Source: Aulostomus chinensis (Eukaryota > Chordata > Actinopteri > Syngnathiformes > Aulostomidae). Taken from it: a stretch of DNA of 64,000 nucleotides. The DNA is taken from positions 17,074,029-17,138,028 of the forward strand of contig JBBMOA010000010.1 in NCBI GenBank assembly GCA_037954235.1. Direction: 5' to 3'. Positions 24,552-38,013 of this stretch are shown piece after piece. A model generated the notes under the pieces. The model saw only the letters and a program-made list of their open reading frames with translations. It searched no databases and had not been told where the DNA came from. Each line of letters begins with the position of its first letter. The stretch's first letter is position 1. Position numbers and translations under genes: made by a program.

Positions 24552-24723
24552 CACGTGTCTTGCGCTTCGACTCTGCTAGTTTCAGTTCGGGGTAGGAAAG
24601 TACTTTTCTCATCCTCCTCCCCTTCCTCCTCCACTGTTGAATAGCTGAGTGTGTAAGTATATTAAAAGCAAGTGCTTTGACCCAGAGTGTTACGTGTGTC
24701 TGTGAGTGCTAAACATAGTGAAC
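24552..24723 (+). promoter_or_regulatory. PIPOX: Probable PIPOX proximal promoter and 5' UTR
   Basis: A CACGTG E-box lies at 24552-24557 and a pyrimidine tract at 24604-24634. A TATA-like TATATTAAAA lies at 24658-24667, 57 bp before the start codon. The spacing would allow a short 5' UTR. An additional 5' non-coding exon further upstream cannot be excluded. No transcription start can be proven from sequence alone. Confidence 0.35.
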
Positions 24724-24834
24724 ATGTCGAGTTCAGAGGACTATGACTGCATAGTAATCGGGGCCGGTGTCCAGGGCTCCTTCACCGCCTATCAGCTGGT
24801 TAAAAAGAACAAGAGGACTCTTCTGCTGGAGCAG
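24724..24834 (+). CDS. PIPOX: PIPOX coding exon 1
   Basis: The exon encodes residues 1-37 (MSSSEDYDCIVIGAGVQG to LLLEQ) and ends at donor GTGTGT in phase 0. It carries the N-terminal beta-alpha-beta FAD fold. An upstream in-frame GTG at 24706 is not a credible start in a vertebrate gene. Confidence 0.95.
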
Positions 24835-27800
24835 GTGTGTTCAAGATCAAGTTTAACACTTATGCATACCTACATTGAAAAACAAATCAGGGCTAGTGTT
24901 GCAGTTGTTATACAGAAACCACTCCAAAATTTTTCTTGTGTTCATCCAACAGTTCAAGCCAAAGCTTGATTTCCTATTATAAATGAAAGCACCATATCCT
25001 CAGTCTAGAACCATTAAATACTTAATATATGATCAAAATAGTTGGCAATCAACTGTATTTTTACTGACTTGAAATTGGCTTCAGCTTTGTTGCGTATGAA
25101 TGAGTAAGTAGCGACATCATAAGCAATACTGTATGTAGAAACTGTACCATGGAAGCATGATTTAAACTGAAGAGTGCATTTAAATTTGTAATTCAGATTT
25201 TCTCTCAAACAGGGCCTCAATATGGACCAAGAATGCAGGTGTGGCTTTAAAATTATAATTAACAGTTTATGTAAGGAAGCCGGTGTCTTATATTTCACTG
25301 GCCACATTAGGTGGGGCAGCACTTTACCAGAGTGATGGCATGTCCATTCTTCTTCCCAATGTTGGGAAGAAGAATAAGGGAATTTTGGATTCATAATGAA
25401 CTAAGTAAAAAAATTTGGTCAACAATTCGGTGTAGCAACTGAAAAATTAAGATTGTGGATACAAACAAGCCGGAGCAGGGCAAAGAGACATAGCTTGCAT
25501 AGTCGTACAATTTCAGGTCCGGAGTTTTGTTTTTTGTTTTTTGTTTTTTCAAAAGAATGAATGAATGAATGTTTTCCCTTTTATTTTTAAATGCTCTCTT
25601 TTATGGGCCCTACTCCGCAAAACAATTCACAATTCAGAGAATTATTATGAAGTAAGATTTGATTTTTGTGCACATTCTTGTATTCACACTGCCACATATA
25701 CAAAGTGAATGTGCGCTTGTGATGTGTGGAACTGGGACATTCTCAGTTGGACAGCCACACAACAAGCAGGATAACAAATTAATCAGCTGCCCTTTTTCCT
25801 TGTCTCTGTTGTAAACTGGTGTGAATGATTTCTTTATGTAACTTCAGCTGCTGTGACGTCTGCTCTTATAACACAGGTTAAATGACAAATAGATCATTTA
25901 CAGTCTTTGGCAAATAAGTGTTGGAGCACACTGTTGTTCTTATGAATGAATGGGAGTGAATCCTCGCAATCAGTCGGCAACATCTGGACGAGACTCTTCT
26001 GGGGAGACTGGAGGCTGCAGCAGTCAAGGATTTTGGAATAAGATATTGAGCAATTACATTGTTTAGAGACTTTAGTGTGCTGATGTGGTGGTTGGGAGTG
26101 TACTGTCATAGCCTGGGTGTTGGCGAGGTATCATGATACATGGGTCACAATCCCATTTTATCACAATATCGTGTGATACTAATCATGTGATACATATTGC
26201 CACAGCATTTACTGAAATTTTCAAAAAGACCTGAAAATGGAACTTTCTGTGTGCCAGTGTATTAGTGTTTATATGTGTATGTATTATTGTTTTTGTAGTG
26301 TATATTTGGACTGTGTTTAAATTTTTAGTATGTATTGTGAATTGAAACTATCACAACCCTTCTTCTGCACTTCCTTAAAAAAAAATCCCTGACACAATCA
26401 GCTGGATTTCTGATCTTGTCAGCGAGACTGGATTATGATATAAACATTACTTTTATAAAGTTGTATTTTATTATTGTTATTACAAAGACTGTTGACTATT
26501 AGAAAGCCACAAATATGTCGCATTTATTTCCTTTTAGTTTGTTCTGCCTCACACACGAGGAAGCTCCCATGGCCAGACCCGCATCATCCGCAAGGCCTAC
26601 GACCATGAATTCTATGCCCAAATGTTGGGGGAGTGCTACGACCTGTGGGCGCAGCTGGAGAGGGAGTCTGGTGTCAAACTGTACAGGTGAGCAGTCAGCA
26701 GAAACACAGAGAGAGAGAAAAGCCATTAAATAGAACATAACAAAAGCTTTGGCAGAGTACAGATTTGTCACATTCAAGGTGCTACGTGCACACACAAGCA
26801 GCAACTCAATCTACAGGAGACATAAACGCATGACTTTCTCATTACCTCCAGCATCGCTGAAACAACCACAGACAGCTTCCACGCCTTTGACTGTGGAACA
26901 GCGGGTGTTTTCATCTTGCCAAACCTTGGATTTTCATTCACAGAGCGAGGAAGAGTTTGTCTGTTTATAAATATAACTGCGGCAGGAAACTGCTATTACC
27001 CTTTAAGATTCCTGTGTTTTGTCAGAGCAAAAGCACATTGATCTATTACGCACATCTGAGGGGATTATTTCATTACACCAAGCCACATCCACATTCTATT
27101 GCCTAGAAACAGTGTACCCCTCCCTGTCCCAATTGCATCTGTCCACAAGCACATGACTGATGGATCCACACCTTTAGGCCACGTGTGCCCTTGAGCTGGT
27201 AACAAATGTCAACATAACACTGAGGAATGAATGTCCAGATGGACTCTCTTTTGGCAATGTCTCTTCCTGCCTCTGTCCTTCTGGGACAGGTGAATGAGTT
27301 GGCACAAAGCTGAACTCTACCAACCTTTTTACTTTGTCCACTGACACACCATCAAGTAGTTGCTGTGACAGATGTGGCACATACACTCACATGCCTTTTC
27401 CGTCCTCTGTCATGCACTCGTAAAGCACATGAGGATGCAGTCATAAAATTTTCTGATTAATGGCTGAAGCCTTTCGCTGGGGTTAGCTGTGCCTTATGGA
27501 CGCTGACAGATGTCACTGAAAACACTGCTGGCAAAGGGTGGGTCAGTCAATCTATCAGGCAGATTACTGAATTCGAGCCTATGGACTAAAACCTCTTACT
27601 TTAGCTCTCAGTAACTTAACTCTGGTCACAGCTGCTGGAATGTACCTGAGAACTCTCCTCTGGTTCTACAGTTTCAGTTGTAATAAATAAAAAGGTAAAA
27701 CCCAGGGACTGTCAAGCACACTTTGAAGACACATGACTTTCATGTGTTGATGGCAGTCAGGGAGGGTTTGGAATTACTCTGGTATGATGAAAATCCTTTG

Positions 27801-30800
27801 TTGGTACATGGTGCATGTCTGTGTAGGTTCTCATTCATCCAGGTCATCATAGATCGAAGCGAAGTAAAATCTGGTCAACTGGACGTAAGTTTATCTTGAA
27901 GACGTTTCACCTCTCATCCGAGAGGCTTCTTCAGTTCTAGTGAAGAGTGTGGAAACTCCAGCTTATAAACCTATGTGGGAGTGGTCAGTGCTATTGTGGT
28001 GGAAACGACCCTCCCGAGACTCACCTGGCCTCTCCAAACGACAGTCGTTGTGCGGTGTCAGGGAGTTTCAGGGGTGGTCGTTAGGGGGTTTCACCGACCA
28101 CTCAGATGCTAATGGGCTGTGCTGGCATCAGCCGTTCCACATGGGTCTTTCAGCTGAACTCTTTGGGGAAGCTTTCAAAGCTTCCCCAAAGACCGCACAA
28201 CGACTGTCGTTTGGAGAGGCCAGGTGAGTCTCGGGAGGGTCGTTTCCACCACAATAGCACTGACCACTCCCACATAGGTTTATAAGCTGGAGTTTCCACA
28301 CTCTTCACTAGAACTGAAGAAGCCTCTCGGATGAGAGGTGAAACGTCTTCAAGATAAACTTACGTCCAGTTGACCAGATTTTACTTCGCTTCGATCTACA
28401 TGGTGCATGTTAAAACCAACAAATGTCTGCTTCGTCTTCATCAGGGTGCATGATACAAACGTCCGTATAGATTTTATTACAGGAGCGGTCCTGTTAATGG
28501 GGATGAAATCATGACCTTCATCCCCACGAAGCTTGTTATTGTTGAAGCTCTATTTATTCTTTTCTACAATATACACTACCTCTCCACAGTTGTTGTGAAT
28601 ATGGTGGGTGTCTTCTTTAAATTTTAGCATTTGTTGGGTGTCTTCTCCTTCCTCCTTTTATATGTTTTTGGCAAGTGACAAACGAGTGAAAATGTCATGT
28701 GCCCTTAAACAAAGTTCTTGACTTTAGCTCTGGTTATGTTTTGTAGTTTCTGTTCTGTCGTGCATACCAACGTATCAAGTCTGTTTTTAAAGTAAGGAAC
28801 ATATATTTGTGTTAAAATGTAATGGTATGTAGGAAACATAAAAGTGTGTCCACAGAATAAATACTTACGCAAAGTAAAGAGGCCTGAAAAAAATCTACTG
28901 AAGGACCTCCTCCCCCACATCTGACCAAGGGATCATGACAACACCGTCCCTCACTCCCCTAGATGCATTTGAGCAGTCCACTACTCAGCAGTGATTTTAC
29001 CTGACCCATCCCGTGTGCTGAACTCAGGGATCGTGCACTTGAACTCTGGAGTGCAGTACGGGGTCCATCTGTGAGCTCATATACTACAAACATTAATTTG
29101 TCATAAAAAGGCCAGCTGTTTCACCCTCAGAGGGGCCATTGTCTTATTATGTTCTTGCCATACATGCTTTAGTGGTTGCCAGTCAGCTTTTGGTGTAATT
29201 TCCTTCAAGACGTCACAGTTCAAAACAGTCCTTTTATCAGTAGCGTTTTTAATTATTAATAGGTTCTACCAACTGCTTGTGTGTATCTCATAATGAAAGT
29301 GTGTGTTACTGTAATAGATATCAGGGGAATATGTGTTGATGTGTGCTTAATTATAGTTTGTGGTTTTGGTTCCCATGTTCACTTGGACTCAAAGATTAAC
29401 TTGGTAAATTTTAGTGGTCAGTCCTATTCACAAAAAAACCCTTTGCTCACATAAACACTCACATTTACACATGCACACATATATGGATTACAGATAAACT
29501 GTCTTCTGTCATTATCTTATCACTGTATCAACCATATGCTCATTTTGCTTCATTTGCAAGAACACGTGGAAGTTATTCACGCGATTAAAATTTTCATGAA
29601 CATTCTGATCATGGGAGGGCTACCTGGCAATAGTTCCCTTCACTGTTTCTCTTTAACAATGATTGTTTTTGGCTGTAAAATGGTGGATAAATCAGGCTGA
29701 AGTACCTAGCTCACCTGGCATCACAGATCAAAACCTGTCATGTTGTGATATTCAAGATGGATCACATCTGATTTGTTTTTTTTTTTAATAATTTTCAATG
29801 TGTTTCCACCTTCTCCCTGTTTATATTTTTAACTTTTTGCTATTGTTATTACTTTAACAAAGAAAGTGATCTTTTCTTGCTTCTAGTCTTAATGTTTAAT
29901 CCTTGTATTGGAATATAGAGGAGATATAAACATGCTAGTTCCATGAGTTAATGCTTCATCATGTTTTAAACTGTTATTGAACTGAAGTTTGGAGGAAAAA
30001 ATAAATACAAATCAAATTGCAATCACATATCTGTCAGAAAAATTGCAAATTTGTTTTGGCTTACTAGGGCGCCTTGACCTTTTGGTGTAAGATGACGAGG
30101 TATGCTCCCTCTTAGCCATCGTCTGTCAGTTTGGTAATCTCTCACCCTTTCCGTCTCTCTCCAGCTCTTTCCTGTTCTCTTTCACCCCAAACGGTCAAAG
30201 CAGATGGCCGCCCCATGGTGCCTGGGTCTGCTCAATGTTTTTCTGTCAAAAGGAGTTTTTTTAATCCACTGTCCCAAATGTGCTTGCTCAATGGGAAGCC
30301 TTTTCTAACTAAATGAATTTTGAGTGTGGGTCTACACCTGTGCTACTTGTAAAGTGTCATTTCATCTCTTTTATTGTGATGCTATACAAGCTAAAATTGA
30401 CTTGAGTCAACCTCACATTTCCACTCTTGACAAAGGTGATAATATTCCCATGATATGTACAGTTCAAGTATGAAAGTCACACAGGACATAGCAATGCATC
30501 AAGTACTCTTAATTTAACCATATTGAGGGTCTACTCACACTGGGCAATCCATACCATGTTCAAGTACCTGTCCCCCAGGTATGTCACCTCAGTATATGTT
30601 ACAGTGATCACAGTAGAGCCTGACACGGGAATGCCTTCTCACTCCCATCCTATTTCCCCTGCAGTATTACAGCCATCTCTCTACTGCAGCTCCATAAAGC
30701 ATAATAATGCAGAAATTCTGACCAAAAGTCAGGCTCTAATGTACGACTCTGTGATGACGTAAGCATGCACAGGTCAGGTCAGTGTGGGGGAATGTGAGTA

Positions 30801-33800
30801 CCAGCCAGCGGGAGGGTGAGGAGGATGAGGAGGAGGCGGGACACTCACAGCTAATTTGACGGTACCTAAAGTAAACCTTCAAATGCTTCACTAAATCTAT
30901 GCACCTTGTGTGTGGTTGTATTCTTCTCTGAGTTAATATAAACATTCTGCTTCAAGAGGTGTTACGTTCACTTCCTCTTTATCTATATGCCCATACATGA
31001 GAGAGCTGAACACAAACTAGTCCTGGTGCCACTGGCCATCTGTCTCAGCAGCGGCCCAGTAAGTGTGGAGAGGCTGGCACTTAAAGCAGTAGTGACAAAT
31101 TATTGGGCTGAACCATAATATGTCAATTCAAGCACACACAGCCATTCATCCTTGGCGGTATGTATCAATGTTGCTGCAATACTCAGATCTCTAAGACTTT
31201 GAAAAATCTTCAATACCACAAAAAATGAAAAAGAAATTAAGGGCATAGCTTTTTGGACTTATATTAAAAGATACCTATCAAGGCTGTAACATGACAGGAA
31301 GATATAGCTTGTCTTTTCTAAGTTTGTAGAACGGCAGGAGCATCCAAGTAAACATATTTCTGACCAAAGTATTATCCTCTCAACAGAAACTCTGCTGTCT
31401 GAAGTTCCTCAGGTCTGAAGGCTGTGATAGGGATTACTTGTGCTTTAAGAATCAAAAGTGGGGGTTAGGCCAACAACTTTTTGACAACCATTTACTGAGC
31501 CATCATTGTTTATTGTATCAGTCATGTTGGAATGTTGGTGAAACTGTACTTTTAGCGCTATTGTTTGTCACAATGACGGCGGGGGGGGGGGGGGGGGGCA
31601 CAGTGATGCAGTTAGCTAATGTAAGTAAAACAAACAGAATTGTAATATGTGGTTTGTAAAGCTGTCAACTGTCCCTCCTTGTCCCACTCTTTTCATGACC
31701 TGCACCTGACTATTACATAACTGCTTGTGCTGTCATCACCCTGGGTCTGCAGTGCAGCATTGTCCTCGACCTTGACGTTAGCTCTGGATGTCCTCCGTCA
31801 GCTTATTTAGTTAATCAGTGTCATAATTGTGGGTGAAAAGAGCAAAGGCAGTGCTGAAATGGCTACAGCGGAGATAAAATGACACTTTTGGTATACATAC
31901 TGTAACATCAGAATATATGATTATTTCTTCTTTTTATCTTGGCATCTTTGCATTGCACTCTTGTTCTATTATCTCTATGCAGTTACATGTGTATCACAAT
32001 ATGCTAATAAGATTTTTTTTTTTTAGGAAAACAAGGTCTGAGAGAAGTCCTGGTGGGCAAAAATTTCATCCGTTTAATTGAAATTTGATCTACTGTGCAT
32101 ACTATAGTTGTGTACAGAAGTTGTCTGATCAGTGAGATTTGAATAACATTTCAGGTGTCTATATTTTCCAGCTAGCATCTCCTCTGTATATCAAATCAAC
32201 ACTAGACTGCAGACCCTTAAGCAAATCTCTTGCTTTTCCCTCCCAGACAAACAGGACTGCTGGTGATGGGACCGGAGAACAGTCAAAGCTACCACTTGTT
32301 TAAGAACACCCTCCTGAAAAGCAACACTCCCATGCTGGCTCTGACCCGTGACAACTTCAACCAGCATATACCTAATGTCAAACTGGCTGATGGGGATGGA
32401 GCGCTGGTGGAGATAAATGCTGGTGTGTTGTATGCAGACCGGGTGCTCAAGACTGTACAGGTGGGCCGCTCTGGTATCAGACATTTCATGAACAGGATAG
32501 CTTGGCTTGAGGTATGATGTTTTCAGGCTGACCTGTAATTCTTGAATTCACACAGTTATTATAACAAAATTTCACATGAATGGCGGGCAGTGTTTCTCAT
32601 TATTAAAAGTCTAATATTTTATGTTATGATCAGCCATCATTTCAATCTTGACGGTAGGAAAACATCAAACATCAGGCTCCTCAGAAGGTGAATTTGGAGT
32701 ATTTTCACTGAACAAGACAGTAGCTAAACAAGAAAGATTAATAACATGGCAAAAGATCACTGTTTATTATGTATCTTTCAAAATTTCTATATGATTCAAT
32801 TTTTAAATTTGCCCCCAATATGCAGTGGTTGATCACAGGCTCACAGATTTTACTGGAATGGGCAAATGCAGTACATGGTGGATGAAGCATGTTTCCAAGT
32901 CCCTACAACTGTCAAAACTGAAAATATTCAGCCAAAGCAGTGACTGTTCATTGAGTTTTTATTTGGCTACTAACTTTGATTCAGAATGTCAGATATTCAC
33001 ATTAGACATATCCACTTGTTTTAGATTCCCTATGAACACTAATTACCTAAATAAATTGCAAGTTTGGCTTTTTTTTCTTTGTTACCTTTTAACTGTGCAG
33101 ATATTGCTGCCTTTAAATGACATATTTATGCCTATCGAGTTGTTGAATGCAGATTTAAGATGCATTTGCATTTACATTTTATTCAAAGCAGTCAGATCAG
33201 AATGTGTCCCTGATCACCTCTGAAGGTGGTCAGATCACAATATGTCCTCAGTGCATCTTGGGTCCATTTACACTTGTACTTTCATGTGATCCTAGTGCTA
33301 TCCAATTGCAATCCGATCACTGGGGCCACAGATAACATAAGTATCTCTCGCTCCATTTTTCTGCTGTGTCCTTGTATCAGGTATCTATAAAACAGCTGCA
33401 GGTCTGCTTCAAAAATGATGTGTGCATTAAGTGTCTGTTTCTCTATTTATTCATAAAACAATGTTGCTGCTGTCTTAGCAAACAGAGAGAAATAGTACAT
33501 GGCATCCTTTACATTGAAAAAAATCCTTGAAGAACTTCTTCCAAAAAGGGGTTTTCATAGAATTATTTTGGTGGCATGGTGGTGCAGTGATTAGCACTGT
33601 CACCTCACAGCAAGAAGGTTCAGGGTTCGAGCCCCAGCTCGGTTTCTCTCCACGTAGTCTGGCTAACCCTAACCCTAACCCCCCCACAGTCCAAAGACAT
33701 ACAAGAGGTAACTAGGTTAATCAGTTACTCCAAACTGACTGTAGGTGTGGCTGTGATAGCAAATGGTTGTCTGTCTATATGTGTTGGCCCTGCGATGGAC

Positions 33801-36800
33801 TGGTCACCCATCCAGGCTGAACGCCGCCTCTAACACGAAGGTAGATGGGATAGGCCTCAGCCCCCCCGTGACCCTTAACAGAATAAGCGGTAGAAAATGG
33901 ATGGATGGATGGAATTGTGTGTCTCATGAAGACCAGAGATTAACTTTTTTTTGCTGAACCAAATAGTTTGAGTTGGATACAGCCCCACTGGTTGCAAATA
34001 TGCACACTCAGTTTACCAGTTTTTTAAATAAAAGTTTATTAGCAGCATTACAACTGTCCTGAAAGTTTCATTACGGATTTCAGATCAAGTTCGTCTGACT
34101 AAACTAAAATGTTGGTTTGTTAAAACCTGTCTGCTTTTGTTTCAAAAATATATGTCCCATACAAGTATTTTTAAGCAATATCACTGCACATTACAAGTTC
34201 CAGTTAAAAACGGTCCAGCACAAGGGTTTTAAGGGTGAAAATACATGTTTAAATCCCTCTCAAGTCTTTTTGAAATGTCTGAAAGGAATATAACAGTATG
34301 CTGTTTCTAGTACAACATAAACTGACTTTAACATTTGTCAGAAGGTTGTTTCCCATAAAAACTGTCCCTCTGAATTCAACTGCAGAGAACAAAACGGCAT
34401 CAACATATATGGAAATAATAAAAAAATTAAAGATGCAAACATTTTCCGATTTGATCCTGTAAAAACCTGGTCAGGTATCAGGGCTGAAAAATACAAAGAA
34501 TGGCCTACCTGAGCACATTTCCTGCCCATTATTTTCATCCAATAATAGCTCACCCCAGGAATATATTCAGCTGTAACTTCCCATTACTGGACTCAGTCAG
34601 CACTGAAAGAAGTCAGTGAAGGAGAACGGACTGGTCCATGGCTGCCAGGTCAAGCACAAAACAAAGCTGTGTTCTTTCAAGAAGGTGGCACTTGCACAGA
34701 TGGACAGAGGGACAAATAGAGAGATTCTTTTGAGGGAAATTATTACAGCAATTGTATATAGTATCAGTGTAAATATAACAGATTCAAAGCAGATCCACAA
34801 AACTGATCCGAGCTTCCTCATAATATGGTCATTCCTGTATTGTATATAGCATTGGTTGTTTACACACAAATACTGCACATGGTTCCAAAATACTTATTGG
34901 TTTCATTAATATTTAGGAGCCAATGATTCCTGATGCACTCAACCTCAAAGTTAGTCTCTAGATCCTCTGACTCCTGCCTGTGCCTACCATAACACACCCC
35001 AACACTGCCGAGTCATCAGAGAATGTCTATAGGCGCCAGGATTCAAGGTTGTTCTGGAAATCTGAGATGTACAGAGTGAAGAGGACAGACAACATTTCCT
35101 TTGGCCTATATTGCCTATTGCATCGGCTGCATAAATTTGGATAGATAGTAGCTGTGCAGCTTCTCCTCCAATAGGTTTGATAGTATTAAAGACTCTGGAA
35201 CATTAAAAAAACAAAAACAAAACATGACACTGACAGCATCATCCATACCCACATCATAATGGTAAGATTTGGGAAGCTGTGATTAAGACCTTGTGCCTGG
35301 TCTTGGCGAAGTTACTCCAGCCATCTCATGATGTCAACTCTGACTGGACAGATTGTTGCACTCTGGTACTGAAGCAGCAGGTAGTTCAACATAAAAGCTC
35401 AATGCATAGCAGATGTTTGTGCATTTTCATGGCGTGGCTGTAACAGCCTCCTATCCTTAATGTTATGTCTTCTTACACATCATAATAGACTTTCTGCATT
35501 ACATTTTCTCAGCTTTTATTTTAATATCATCTCCCTCTGCTGTCTTTACCCTAGGACACTAACGTTAAAATTAGGAACATGACTAATGTTGGGTACATTT
35601 TATCTGATACAGTATTCCTGATAAAATACAGTTTTCATCAAAATATATGAAGGAACAACCCTGTATGCCAAACCGAAGTACTCATCTTCAATTTCCAAGC
35701 ATGCAATGTTTGTACATAAAATGCAAAAAAGGTACCACGGAGGACCCTATAAAATGACATGACAAGAATTGTGTGGGTGAAAATCACCCGATGTTAGTGT
35801 TCTTGTGGGCCAGCCCTTTTGGAAGACCTAAGCAATTTGATTATCACAGACCAGCATTCTTGATCAAGTACAAAGCATCCGTGTAAGTCCTTGTATCATT
35901 TCCAGTTGACATTCTGTTCTGAAACACCCTCATGGGTTTAAGCTCTGAATATCACAAATCAAAACAGCTGCCCTATGTTGTTTATGTTTGACCTTCACAC
36001 AGGCACATGTCAGTTCAGGGCCCCACCTTTACACCTCATCACCAATCTTTTTTATTCCTGACAAAATTGCAATCAAAACTATTTTCTACATTGCAGCTCT
36101 GGTAGCATCTCTTCGTTTCTGCTTCCCCCGCAGCAAGCTATTGTTATTGCTGAGGCAGTTACCTCACACTGAAGCCATGTGCGGATGCTTGTTTAATTTA
36201 TTGACATTTGAATAAAAAAGGCTGTTTGCCAAAATGTATCTGCCTTACATGAAGCTTAATTACCAAGGTAGTTAGTCAGGGGAATAATTCTACAGTGTTA
36301 CTTAGTTCAAGCTGTTACATCTGAATTCATTCACGTGTTTATTAATTTATTCATTTACAAATGTAGTACTTATTACTTCCAATTCTTTAGAGTATAAACA
36401 TTTTGAATAAAAGTCTTACTCTCTCTATTGTAATTATTTTGTACTATATTTGCATGGAAGCATGTGTTGAACAGATAACAGTAGCTGTGGCGATACACAG
36501 ACATGTGTCATTCACAAGATGACTGTATTTCAATCACATTGTGCCCCAACAGTTTCCTGTTGCTTTTACGATTGCACAAGATTTCATTAAATCAAAAATA
36601 ATGTATTTAATCAAACAAAAAATTCTGAAGGAACAAGTTGCCACTTATGTTAGTTCACTTGCCCTCTAAATCCCAGATAAAGACTATTATATAGAGACTG
36701 TGTTTCTGTGAAACATAAACAGCATTAGCATACTTTTTATATTTGACTGAAAGGATCTCATTGTACATATACTGAATTTTCTGTTGCTCTTTGAAAGTCT

Positions 36801-37921
36801 TATTGTTTTTAAAAACATCACACTTCACCTGATGATTTTGATAGGTATATACCAATTCAAGAGAAACATTTCATTATTTTAATATATGCTATTTGAATAT
36901 TGAGATTAAAAAAAAAAATTATATTCTTGTCAAATTTTTTTAATTTTATAGTTTTCATTGTGAGGCGCCTCACAGCAAGAAGGTTGCGGGTTCGAGTCCC
37001 GGCTCAGGCACGGGATCTTTCTGTGTGGAGTCTCCATGTTCTCCCTGTTCCTGTGTGGGTTCTCTCTGGTACTCCAGCTTCCTCCCACCGTCCAAAGACA
37101 TCAAGAGGGGACGAGGCTGATTGATACTCTAAATTGACTGTAGGTGTGACTGTGAGTGTGAATGGTTGTCTGTCTCTATGTGTTGGCCCTGCGATGGACT
37201 GGTGACCCGTCCAGGGTGAACCCTGCCTCACACCCAAAAGCTGCTGGGATAGGCTTCAGACCCGCTGCGAACCTTAACAGGTTGAATGGATAGATGGAGT
37301 TTTCACTGTAATGTACATATTGTAAAACCTGTGGGGCAATTTCTGATTTGTGTTTTTGGGATATATACTATAAACATAATTTAATTAAATTTAGAGAATA
37401 TGTTGGATTTATCACCTGAGAAATTAAAATTTTCAGAGAATAGTCTTATCACAGGTATTGCTTGTGCTGAATGCTCACTAACATATCCTTCTTTCTTATT
37501 TACCAGTACGAGTTTCAGAAGCTGGGTGGCATCATCCGAGACAAAGAGAAGGTAACAGACATCAAGCCAGGTGCTGTCGTTACAGTTTCCACGTCCTCTG
37601 GTGTTCATCGAGCCAAGAGTTTGGTGATCACAGCGGGACCCTGGGCAAACCAACTGCTGGCCCACACGAGCCTACAGCTTCCACTAGAGGTACTCACCTA
37701 GAAGATGTACTAAGACCCAATGGGAAAAGTTTGTTAAAATAAAAGAGAGGGAGATTTGTATGTACCACCAGCTGTGAAAGTAGTTCAATCGGCTTATTAT
37801 CCTGAAAACCCAAATGATAGTTCACAAAATGATTGTGAATGAACGCTGGACACAAAATTTGTATGGAAAACATCTGACCAAGAACATGATTTTGATTTAT
37901 TCAGGTCTCTTGTTTCCAATT

Positions 37922-38013
<92 letters not shown>

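Larger units (their letters stand above)
26687..32246 (+). other. PIPOX: PIPOX intron 2
   Basis: 5.6 kb. Apart from the foldback element at 27819-28396 and the G18 run at 31581-31598, I recognise no coding or RNA feature. Confidence 0.85.
32461..37506 (+). other. PIPOX: PIPOX intron 3
   Basis: 5.0 kb holding two SINEs (33565-33911 and 36962-37297) and an antisense LINE fragment (34915-35410), each listed separately. The remainder shows nothing recognisable. Confidence 0.85.

Noticed and set aside
24706..24723. Upstream GTG start adding six residues to PIPOX
   Set aside because: Vertebrate genes rarely start at GTG, and the ATG at 24724 has a good context and fits the family N-terminus.
26129..26200. 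GTATCATGATAC palindrome region as a regulatory site
   Set aside because: A similar patch occurs near 57340, so a worn repeat is more likely than a regulatory element; too weak to annotate.
27940..28227. 95-residue open frame in PIPOX intron 2
   Set aside because: It spans the palindromic arms and loop, so its sequence is dictated by the repeat.
33663..33680. Chromosome end or fusion point
   Set aside because: Only three hexamers, inside an intronic SINE with unique DNA on both sides.
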